Shown here in pieces: positions 14,621-21,487 of a DNA stretch of 31,164 nucleotides. Location of the stretch: the NCBI RefSeq assembly GCF_000434895.1, contig NZ_FR892778.1, positions 6,200 to 37,363 of the forward strand. The letters are read 5' to 3'. Position numbers and translations under genes: made by a program. Each line of letters begins with the position of its first letter. Within the stretch, counting starts at the first letter, position 1. The stretch comes from Phascolarctobacterium succinatutens CAG:287. GTDB lineage: Bacteria > Bacillota > Negativicutes > Acidaminococcales > Acidaminococcaceae. The notes beneath the pieces are model-generated. The model did not search any database and had not been told where the DNA came from. It was given only the letters and a program-made list of their open reading frames with translations.

Positions 14621-15511
14621 TCAGACTTTCTCACGAACGTTCTTGCCTAATAAGCCGGAAGGTTTATAAAGTAAGATAATAATCAAAATACCGAATGCTG
14701 CCGCATCACGGAAGGTGGAGGAAATAAAGCCGCTGACCATTGCTTCTACAACGCCCAGGATAATACCGCCGATCATAGCACCGGGGATAATGCCGATACC
14801 GCCAAGAACGGCGGCAACGAAGGCTTTAAGACCGGGCATCATGCCCATCAGCGGATCAATAGAGTTATAGTAAACACCTACCAGCACGCCGCCTGCTGCT
14901 GCCAAAGCACTGCCAAGCGCAAAGGTAGTGGAAATTACACGGTCAATGTTGATGCCCATCAGCCTTGCAGCGTCAGCATCATAGGATACAGCACGCATAG
15001 CCTTGCCTGCTTTGGTTTTGTTTACGATATAGGTAAGAACAGCCATCAAAATAATTGCACTCAACAGGATAACAATCTGCTGACTGTTAGCAACCAGTGG
15101 TCCAAGATGATATACTGTAGCGCCGAATACAGCGGGGAAGGTTCTCGGCTGCGGAGAAACCAGCAGAATCATGCTGTATTCCAGGAAGAAGGATACGCCG
15201 ATTGCAGTAATCAAAATTGCGATACGCGGTGCATTACGCATGGGGCGGTAGGCAACACGTTCAATAATAATACCTGCGATAGCAGCGCCTGCCATCGAGA
15301 AAAGAATTGCCGGGATAAACGGCAAGCCTAATTGGGTAGTAGCGAAAAAGCCAAAATAGGCACCCAACATATAAATATCGCCATGAGCAAAGTTTATCAG
15401 CTTAATGATGCCGTAGATCATGGTATAACCCAAGGCGATCAATGCGTAGATACTGCCGAGAGATACACCATTTATCAGCTGCTGAAAAAACTGATGGATA
15501 AAAGTCTCCAT
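14621..15511 (-). CDS. livH: Branched-chain amino acid ABC transporter permease LivH
   Basis: 296 residues, about eight helices, with the family hallmarks NGVSLGSIYALIALGYTMIYGIIKLINFAHGD at the N-terminus, the coupling segment MRAVSYDADAARLMGINIDRVI, and the closing LLYKPSGLLGKNVREKV. It is the first permease gene, 125 bp behind the livJ-type gene, with two hairpins in the gap that probably lower its expression relative to the binding protein. Confidence 0.93.
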   Translation of the reverse strand: METFIHQFFQQLINGVSLGSIYALIALGYTMIYGIIKLINFAHGDIYMLGAYFGFFATTQLGLPFIPAILFSMAGAAIAGIIIERVAYRPMRNAPRIAILITAIGVSFFLEYSMILLVSPQPRTFPAVFGATVYHLGPLVANSQQIVILLSAIILMAVLTYIVNKTKAGKAMRAVSYDADAARLMGINIDRVISTTFALGSALAAAGGVLVGVYYNSIDPLMGMMPGLKAFVAAVLGGIGIIPGAMIGGIILGVVEAMVSGFISSTFRDAAAFGILIIILLYKPSGLLGKNVREKV

Positions 15512-15543
15512 AATTTACCTCCCTAGAGATTTCAAAGATTTGT

Positions 15544-15600
15544 GTAAGCGGGACACGCTTACTTAAAGGAAAAGGCTGTTGCTACGCAAAACAACAGCCT
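15544..15600 (-). terminator. Tandem hairpins between livJ and livH (partial terminator)
   Basis: GTAAGCG/CGCTTAC (15544-15562) and AGGCTGTTG/CAACAGCCT (15573-15600). On the minus strand the larger stem is followed by TTTTCC, a weak T-tract. This fits read-through termination or stabilisation of the 3' end of the binding-protein mRNA. Confidence 0.65.
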
Positions 15601-15636
15601 CGTTGATTGAATCAGATTAACTACTAATGTAAACTA

Positions 15637-16812
15637 TCAGGGATTAACTTTAGTTTTAAAGGTTTGTTTGCCATCTTTATGTTCGATAATTACAGCACTC
15701 TTGATCGGGTTGTGCTCTTCGTTAAAGGTTACTTCACCGGATACACCCTTGAAGCCTTTAATCTTAGCCATTGCTTCAGCAATTTTAGCCGGATCGGCAC
15801 TGCCTGCATCTTCGATTGCTTTAGCAACCAGCAGAGTGGAATCATATGCCAATGCTGCAAATACATCCGGGTTGGTGTTGTAGGCTTTTTTGTATTCAGC
15901 TACGAATTCTTTGTTCAGATCAGAGGTATCGTCCGGAGAATACAGGCTGGAGAAGAAGGTGTTTTCCAGAGCAGCTTTGCCGGCAATTTCAGGAAGCTTA
16001 GCGCTGTCCCAACCGTCGCCACCTGCCATAGGAACGTTGATGCCCATCTCACGAGCTTGTTTAACAATCAGGCCAACCTCCTGGTAATAACCGGGGATGT
16101 AGATGAAATCAGGTTTTGCAGCTTTGATTTTTGTCAAAGTAGATTTGAAGTCGGTATCCTTTTGCAGATATGCTTCTTCAATTACAACCTGACCGCCGTT
16201 TTTAACAAAGTTCTCTTTGAAGAACTGTGCCAGACCTTTAGCATAGTCACTTGTATTATCGATATAGATAGCAGCCCTCTTCACTTTAAGTTCATTAGAA
16301 GCAAAGCTTGCCATTACAGTACCCTGGAACGGATCAATAAAGCAGGTACGGAAGCTGTAGGGTTTAACCTGTTTAGTTTTAGGATCAACAGTAACGTCCG
16401 GGTTAGTGCCCATAGGTGTAATATCTACAACCTTAGCACCATTATTGATTGCACCGGATGCGATTACAGCAGAGGATTGGTTAGGACCGATTACTGCTAC
16501 AACCTTATCCTGAGAAATCAGCTTTTGCATACCGTTAGTTGCTTCAGAGGCTTCAGATTTGGTATCAGCAACAACTAACGAAAGTTTTTTGCCGCCCAGC
16601 ACACCTTTTTCATTTATTTTTTTCAGTGCCAGGTCGATGCCGTTTTTACCGGAAATACCGAAGGATGCGCTGCCGCCGGTCATTTCCAGCAGGCCGCCTA
16701 CCTTAATGGTATCGCCGTCAGCTCCTTTAGAGCCGCCTCCGCAACCGGTCAGCGCGCTCATAAATACAGCGCCGGCTGCTAGTACAGATAACAATTTAGT
16801 TACTCTTTTCAT
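15637..16812 (-). CDS. livJ: Branched-chain amino acid ABC transporter substrate-binding lipoprotein (copy 1)
   Basis: A 391-residue type I periplasmic binding protein. It has a basic start and hydrophobic stretch (1-20), then the lipobox LTGC with Cys24 as lipidation site. The mature part begins with the family signature IKVGGLLEMTGGSASFG, then VVAVIGPNQSSAVIASG and FRTCFIDPFQGTVMASF. In Liv receptors these regions bind the amino acid backbone. It is closely related to the next gene upstream (16979-18151), sharing most motif positions, so the pair looks like a tandem duplication that probably widened ligand range. Confidence 0.92.
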   Translation of the reverse strand: MKRVTKLLSVLAAGAVFMSALTGCGGGSKGADGDTIKVGGLLEMTGGSASFGISGKNGIDLALKKINEKGVLGGKKLSLVVADTKSEASEATNGMQKLISQDKVVAVIGPNQSSAVIASGAINNGAKVVDITPMGTNPDVTVDPKTKQVKPYSFRTCFIDPFQGTVMASFASNELKVKRAAIYIDNTSDYAKGLAQFFKENFVKNGGQVVIEEAYLQKDTDFKSTLTKIKAAKPDFIYIPGYYQEVGLIVKQAREMGINVPMAGGDGWDSAKLPEIAGKAALENTFFSSLYSPDDTSDLNKEFVAEYKKAYNTNPDVFAALAYDSTLLVAKAIEDAGSADPAKIAEAMAKIKGFKGVSGEVTFNEEHNPIKSAVIIEHKDGKQTFKTKVNP

Positions 16813-16860
16813 GGTTTATTCCCCCTCAGAAATAAATAAATAAAATATATTTTTTATAGA

Positions 16861-16883
16861 GGGCGCATCTAGTAGACGCGCCC
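16861..16883 (-). terminator. Hairpin between the two livJ-type genes
   Basis: GGGCGC (16861-16866) pairs with GCGCCC (16878-16883), with an inner TCT/AGA. No T-run follows on the minus strand, so it is more likely a processing or mRNA-stability element than a full terminator. Confidence 0.5.
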
Positions 16884-16978
16884 GGTCTAACTTAATAAAT
16901 AACCCATGGAATAGAAGTCTTGTTGTACTTTCTGATATTTACTTGTAGAATTTTTTATGTTTATTTTTTTGTTAACAA

Positions 16979-18151
16979 TTACAGGCTGATTTTTTCAACC
17001 AGAGTCGGAGTACCGGATTCCAGACCGATAATCAGAGCAGGCATTACCGGGTTGTGGTTAGCATCAAAGGTAAGCTTGCCGCTTGCAACCGGCAGGTCTT
17101 TGGTTTCAGCAATTGCTTTAGCCAGTTTGGTGCCATCAGTGGAGCCTGCACGTTTCAGAGCATCTGCCAGAATCAGGCCTGCATTGTAGCCCTGCATTGC
17201 GAAGATATCAGGATCTTTTTGGTATTTCTCTTTGAATTTCTTGATGAAGTCCTGAACGGATTTGTCTTGGTCTTTAGCATTGAAGGCACTTACATAGTAG
17301 CAACCCTTCAGAGCATCTTTACCGGCGATTTCAGCAAGCTTCGGGCTTTCCCAGCCATCGGAGCCCAGCATCGGGCAGGTGATGCCGATTTCGCGAGCTT
17401 GTTTGATAATCTTGGAAACTTCTTCGTAGTAACCGGGAACATAGATTGCTTCCGGATTGGATGCTTTGAGTTTAGTCAGAGCGGATTTGAAGTCAACGTC
17501 CTTGCCCAGGAAAGCTTCCTTAGCAACAATTTTGCCACCCTTGCCTTCCAAGGTTTTTTGGAATACCTCTGCTAAGCCTTTGGAATAGTCACTGGAGGAA
17601 TCGTAGAAAATAGCTACGTTTTTAACCTTCAGAGTTTTATCGGCAAATACTGCCATTACCTGACCTTGGAACGGGTCGATAAAGCAGGCACGGAATACGA
17701 AATCCTTTACCTTGCCGTTTTCTACGGTAATGCTCGGTGCGGTAGCAGCCGGAGCAATATGAGGAATCTTATTTGCAGTGGTGATAGGAGTTGCAGCGTT
17801 TACGCAACCGCTGGTTGCAGGTCCGACAATTGCAACTACCTTATCCTGGGTAATCAGCTTGGTTACAGCATTACCGGATTCAGCCGGCTCGGATTTGTTA
17901 TCGCTTTCAACTACGCTGATTTTTTTACCGTTCACGCCGCCGTTTTTATTAAGTTCGTCTACAGCCAGCTTGAAGCCTTCGTTAATGGATTTACCATAGT
18001 TAGCAACATTACCGGTTAATTCGAATGCTGCACCAACCTTAATAGTATCTCCGGTATCAGCTTGTTTCTTTTCTCCGCCACAGCCTGTGAGCAATGCGGC
18101 GCACATCATAGCAGCCATAGCTGCAGATGCTAATTTCTTCCATTTTTTCAT
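16979..18151 (-). CDS. livJ: Branched-chain amino acid ABC transporter substrate-binding lipoprotein (copy 2)
   Basis: The 390-residue paralogue of the downstream binding protein. The signal sequence ends in LLTGC (Cys24), followed by IKVGAAFELTGNVANYGKS, KVVAIVGPATSGCVNAATP and FRACFIDPFQGQVMAVFAD. It is the promoter-proximal gene of the liv block, with a strong promoter ~95 bp upstream. Differences from copy 1 in the hinge and pocket segments (for example APAATAPSITV against ITPMGTNPDVTV) could change ligand preference, but this is an inference. Confidence 0.92.
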   Translation of the reverse strand: MKKWKKLASAAMAAMMCAALLTGCGGEKKQADTGDTIKVGAAFELTGNVANYGKSINEGFKLAVDELNKNGGVNGKKISVVESDNKSEPAESGNAVTKLITQDKVVAIVGPATSGCVNAATPITTANKIPHIAPAATAPSITVENGKVKDFVFRACFIDPFQGQVMAVFADKTLKVKNVAIFYDSSSDYSKGLAEVFQKTLEGKGGKIVAKEAFLGKDVDFKSALTKLKASNPEAIYVPGYYEEVSKIIKQAREIGITCPMLGSDGWESPKLAEIAGKDALKGCYYVSAFNAKDQDKSVQDFIKKFKEKYQKDPDIFAMQGYNAGLILADALKRAGSTDGTKLAKAIAETKDLPVASGKLTFDANHNPVMPALIIGLESGTPTLVEKISL

Positions 18152-18245
18152 TTTGAGTCCTTCTTTCCCTTAAAAATAAAATATAAAACACAGTACCGGG
18201 AGTGTTCTCAGATTCAACCACTATCCCAGCAACTTTATGTAACCA

Positions 18246-18275
18246 ATTATAGCCGTTGTATTACACTTTTGTCAA
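18246..18275 (-). promoter_or_regulatory. Strong promoter of the liv operon
   Basis: On the minus strand, -35 TTGACA (18270-18275) and -10 TATAAT (18246-18251) are both perfect consensus, with an 18-bp spacer. The ~85-nt leader before the livJ-type start can form short hairpins. The AT-rich flank to 18420 contains a small palindromic ATGTATACAAT-like stretch near 18295-18305, but I could not assign an operator. Confidence 0.85.
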
Positions 18276-18445
18276 CGAATTTTTTCATGTTCATTGTATA
18301 CATGAGAATTTTACACATAAACTGATACATTTTTTATGTTTTCAATTTTCACGTTTGCCGTTTTAGTATTTTTGTGCTTTCCATACAAACTTTGTAGCTT
18401 TTGTGTCTTCTTGCTGCCTTTATAGCACTCTGCCTGCAGATAGTG

Positions 18446-18456
18446 TATAATATAAT
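18446..18456 (+). promoter_or_regulatory. -10 region of the 18517 gene and leader hairpin
   Basis: Overlapping TATAAT words (18446-18456) with a poor -35. Downstream, CTTGCTT (18469-18475) can pair with AAGCAAG (18485-18491) just before the GAGAGGT ribosome site. Confidence 0.4.
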
Positions 18457-18516
18457 GCATAAGAATTACTTGCTTTACAAATATAAGCAAGACTATTTAT
18501 AGAATGAGAGGTATTT

Positions 18517-18930
18517 ATGAACTTTATTGCTTTATTTTTCTTGTGCGTGCGCATGTTTCATTTCATTCATTCCCGCAGAATCGCCTATCTGCTGCAACGC
18601 TTTTCCCGAATCTTAGATGAGCGCCGTGCCAACCCCGGACGCAAGCAGGTCATTATTATCGACGGCAGTGCCACCACTTTTATAATTTACTTTCTGCTGG
18701 ATGTATTCTTCCTGTTATACTGCATCTGGCTGATGCTGCACGACAATACTTGGACCCCAGGTTTTCTGCTGCTTGTGATTGCAGCACTGGAATCCCTCGC
18801 TATTCACGCCCGTATCAGCGGTGCCTATGACGAGGACGAGGAAGGCTTTGTTTATCCCCGCACCTGGGTGCGCTACCTCTGCTTCGGAGAGAGCATGTTT
18901 ATTCTGCTGAGGCTGTTCGAGGGCGCTTAA
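18517..18930 (+). CDS. Small membrane protein of unknown function
   Basis: A 137-residue protein I do not recognise. It has a hydrophobic N-terminus (1-16), a basic amphipathic stretch rich in Arg (20-44, SRRIAYLLQRFSRILDERR), two adjacent membrane helices (about 53-73 and 78-96), an acidic loop (YDEDEEG) and a hydrophobic C-terminus ending ESMFILLRLFEGA. The start is ATG 18517 with GAGAGGT seven bases upstream. It is a single gene between its own promoter and a strong bidirectional terminator, divergent from the liv operon and convergent with the DUF4446-parBA cluster. Confidence 0.65.
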   Translation: MNFIALFFLCVRMFHFIHSRRIAYLLQRFSRILDERRANPGRKQVIIIDGSATTFIIYFLLDVFFLLYCIWLMLHDNTWTPGFLLLVIAALESLAIHARISGAYDEDEEGFVYPRTWVRYLCFGESMFILLRLFEGA

Positions 18931-18961
18931 AAACCCATACTTAAATGGTAAAATTGAAAGC

Positions 18962-18994
18962 AAAAAATCCCGACAGCAGCCTGTCGGGATTTTT
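18962..18994. terminator. Bidirectional terminator
   Basis: AAAAATCCCGACAG pairs with CTGTCGGGATTTTT around a CAGC loop. It serves the plus-strand gene ending at 18930 and the minus-strand DUF4446 gene ending at 19016. Confidence 0.92.
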
Positions 18995-19015
18995 CTTACA
19001 CTATCATTATTTAAA

Positions 19016-19492
19016 TTACAAGAGTCTTTGCTCTTCCTCTGCCAGCGGATAGCTGGACTTACCATTATCGATATCCTTAGCAAAGCAACGGCTTTCCTCT
19101 CTGCCGTAAATGCTGGTCATAATAATACCCTTATTATTCGCATCCGTAAGCAGCAGCGAATAGCTCATTTCACCGCCCATAGCGTCAAAGGCATCATAAC
19201 GCACAATCTTAATATTCTGCAGACAGTTCTGCACCTGTGCATGCAGCTTCTGATGCTCGTCCTGCAAAACTGCCAGCTCATTCTGCACCGTACGCAGCTC
19301 CTGCAGCGTGTCTGTCAGGACAACGTCAATGTTGGCTTCCTTGCCCTGAGTAAAGAAGTCATATTTTTTTTGCAGCTTATTCAGTCTGCCCTGCAGACTA
19401 AAGCACATACCCAACGCAACCAACACAATAAGCAACAGAACAATAATAATTGCTGCCGAATGTGTATTAACCAAAAGATTGGCCTGTTCCAT
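19016..19492 (-). CDS. DUF4446 family protein
   Basis: A 158-residue single-pass protein: a membrane segment (about 13-32, SAAIIIVLLLIVLVALGMCF), a short coiled coil (about 34-95) and a compact C-terminal domain (YDAFDAMGGEMSYSLLLTDANNKGIIMTSIYGREESRCFAK) that marks DUF4446. Genes of this family commonly sit right behind parA-parB, as here, but no function is established. The start is ATG 19492, with AGGGGG nine bases upstream; a TTG one codon earlier is nearly as well placed. Confidence 0.85.
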   Translation of the reverse strand: MEQANLLVNTHSAAIIIVLLLIVLVALGMCFSLQGRLNKLQKKYDFFTQGKEANIDVVLTDTLQELRTVQNELAVLQDEHQKLHAQVQNCLQNIKIVRYDAFDAMGGEMSYSLLLTDANNKGIIMTSIYGREESRCFAKDIDNGKSSYPLAEEEQRLL

Positions 19493-19577
19493 CAATAAAA
19501 GCCCCCTCATACCAACGCTTATCTAAATTACCGGCCCTTGAAGGCCGTTTTTTCATCTCACTGTCAAACGTCTGAAA

Positions 19578-20570
19578 TCACACATTCAAACGCTTAGGTT
19601 CGCCGTTATGCGGCTTATCCTCATGGCGTCCCTGCTGCAGCACCTCATAGATACGCTCCAGGTCCTCAGCGGAATAATATTCAATGTGAATGGTACCGCC
19701 CTGGCGTCCCTGCTCATCTAACTTAGGCACAACCTTAACCTTAGTACCCAAAAACTCTACCAGACGCTGTTCAAAATCATGGCAAAAAATATCATTCTCG
19801 GTAGGCTCACGCTTAGGCTTCTTTTCCTTATTATCCTTATTTTTGGCTTCTTCCTCGATAAGCTCACGGACAATCTTCAGCTTCTTGCCTTCCTTCAGCT
19901 TACGCACAACCTCTTCCGTCATGCGTGAGCTCCAGCCGTTGGCGATAATCGCCTCAGCCACCTCGCACATCTGCTCCGGTTTCGGCAATCCCAAAAGCTG
20001 CTTAGCCTGGCCCATCGTCAGCACGCCGTTGATAATTTGCTTCTGTACCTGCTCCGGCAGGTTCAGAAGGCGCAGAATATTAGTCACGGCACTGCGGCTG
20101 CGGCCTACCTTTTCTGCAGTCTGCTCCTGCGTCAGCTTAAATTCCTGCATCAGGCGGCGTAAGCCCTGCGCTTCTTCAATCGGGTTCAGGTCATGGCGCT
20201 GAATATTTTCAATCAGCGCAATTTCCATCATCTTGGCATCGTCATAATCCTTAACGATAGCAGGCACCTTGGTAAGTCCGGCTAAGCCTGCGGCACGCAG
20301 ACGGCGTTCGCCTGCCACCAGCTCGTAGCTTCTGCCCTTTTTGCGCACCACTACCGGCTGAACAACGCCAAACTCCTTAATAGAAGCAGCCAGCTCCTGC
20401 AGCTTTTCCTCATCAAAGTTGCAGCGCGGCTGATACGGATTCGCTGCGATATTTTTAATAAGCAGCTCCTGTGCAGCACTTGCAGGCTCCTGCGCCTTTT
20501 CTACGGCAGGACTGGTATTTTCGCCGAAAATTGCGCCCAGACCCTTGCCTAAGCCGCCCTTCTTACTCAT
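19578..20570 (-). CDS. parB: Chromosome-partitioning protein ParB (Spo0J)
   Basis: A 330-residue CTP-dependent DNA clamp. The N-terminal segment (KGGLGKGLGAIFG) carries the basic motif that stimulates the ParA ATPase. The ParB/CTPase core spans about 35-125, with ENIQRHDLNPIEEA and the GERRLRAA arginine box. The helix-turn-helix (LTQEQTAEKVGRSRSAVTNILRLLNLP) follows, then a basic, charged linker (EEEAKNKDNKEKKPKREP) and a dimerisation tail. The start is ATG 20570, six bases behind GAGGTGA, overlapping the parA end by 8 bp. I saw no parS site (TGTTTCACGTGAAACA) in the window. Confidence 0.95.
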   Translation of the reverse strand: MSKKGGLGKGLGAIFGENTSPAVEKAQEPASAAQELLIKNIAANPYQPRCNFDEEKLQELAASIKEFGVVQPVVVRKKGRSYELVAGERRLRAAGLAGLTKVPAIVKDYDDAKMMEIALIENIQRHDLNPIEEAQGLRRLMQEFKLTQEQTAEKVGRSRSAVTNILRLLNLPEQVQKQIINGVLTMGQAKQLLGLPKPEQMCEVAEAIIANGWSSRMTEEVVRKLKEGKKLKIVRELIEEEAKNKDNKEKKPKREPTENDIFCHDFEQRLVEFLGTKVKVVPKLDEQGRQGGTIHIEYYSAEDLERIYEVLQQGRHEDKPHNGEPKRLNV

Positions 20571-21324
20571 CCTCAATCACCTCACGCGCAAAGTCCATAT
20601 ACACCTGCGCACCCTTAGATTTGCTGTCATAGTCGATAACCGGTTGTCCGTGGCTGGGTGCTTCACTCAGGCGCACGTTACGCGGAATAATCGTCTGATA
20701 CATTTTTGTTTTGAAGTACTTCTGTACCTCGTTCACAACATCCTGCGACAGGTTTGTTCTACTGTCATACATAGTCATCAGCACACCCTCCAGCTTCAAT
20801 GCCGGGTTCAGGTTACGCTGTACCAGCTGAATCGTGTTCATCAGCATAGTAACGCCCTCCAGCGCATAAAATTCGCACTGAATCGGAATCATTACCGAGC
20901 TGGCAGCTGTCAGGCCGTTGATTGTCAGCAGGCCAAGTGACGGCGGGCAATCAATAATAACGTAATCATAATTATGCTTTACTCTTTCCAGAGAGTTTTT
21001 CAAACGTCCTTCACGGTTCATCAGCGAAACAAGCTCTATTTCCGCACCGGCAAGCTGGATAGTAGCAGGCACCAGGTCCAGTCCTTTATAGGCTGTATGC
21101 TTAATTACATCCTGCATGGGTACTTCACTGATAATCGCATCATAAATGCATTGCTTAATATCACGTTTATCAAAGCCAAAGCCGCTGGTAGCATTTCCCT
21201 GCGGATCACTGTCAATCAAAAGTACCTTGCGTTCCAGCGCCGCCAGGCACGCAGCCAGATTTACCGCCGTAGTAGTCTTGCCAACACCACCCTTCTGGTT
21301 GGCAATAGCAATTACCTTTACCAA
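20563..21324 (-). CDS. parA: Chromosome-partitioning ATPase ParA (Soj)
   Basis: A 253-residue Walker-type ATPase with the deviant Walker A KGGVGKTTT (11-19), the A' box LLIDSDPQGNATSGFG and Walker B VIIDCPPSLGLLTING; its length is that of chromosomal Soj proteins. With ParB it positions origins. The start is TTG 21324, seven bases behind GAGGTG. It is the first gene of parA-parB-DUF4446. A -10-like TAAAAT with a TGA extension lies about 45 bp upstream, so it is probably transcribed separately from the island genes. Confidence 0.95.
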   Translation of the reverse strand: MVKVIAIANQKGGVGKTTTAVNLAACLAALERKVLLIDSDPQGNATSGFGFDKRDIKQCIYDAIISEVPMQDVIKHTAYKGLDLVPATIQLAGAEIELVSLMNREGRLKNSLERVKHNYDYVIIDCPPSLGLLTINGLTAASSVMIPIQCEFYALEGVTMLMNTIQLVQRNLNPALKLEGVLMTMYDSRTNLSQDVVNEVQKYFKTKMYQTIIPRNVRLSEAPSHGQPVIDYDSKSKGAQVYMDFAREVIEDE

Positions 21325-21440
21325 TTCGCTTCACCTCGTAGTCATAGTATATCTATTCTATTTTATCACACTTTACGTGCTCATGGGAAAAGAATTTTTG
21401 TTTATTTGCCTTTGTACGCTGCTCCAGCGCCTCCCAACAG

Positions 21441-21482
21441 CAAAAAGCGCAGCACGCTTTCGCTTGCTGCGCTCAGGTTGCA
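21441..21482 (-). repeat. 42-bp direct repeat, left copy (also the res terminator)
   Basis: CAAAAAGCGCAGCACGC... contains an AGCGCAGCA/TGCTGCGCT stem with a minus-strand T-run, so it ends the res transcript. The same 42 bp, with one substitution, recur at 28474-28515 in the same orientation, on the other side of the restriction-Fic island. Confidence 0.9.
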
Positions 21483-21487
21483 ATGAG

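Noticed and set aside
19500..21440. A parS site near parAB
   Set aside because: I looked for TGTTTCACGTGAAACA-like palindromes and found none in this interval or elsewhere in the window.
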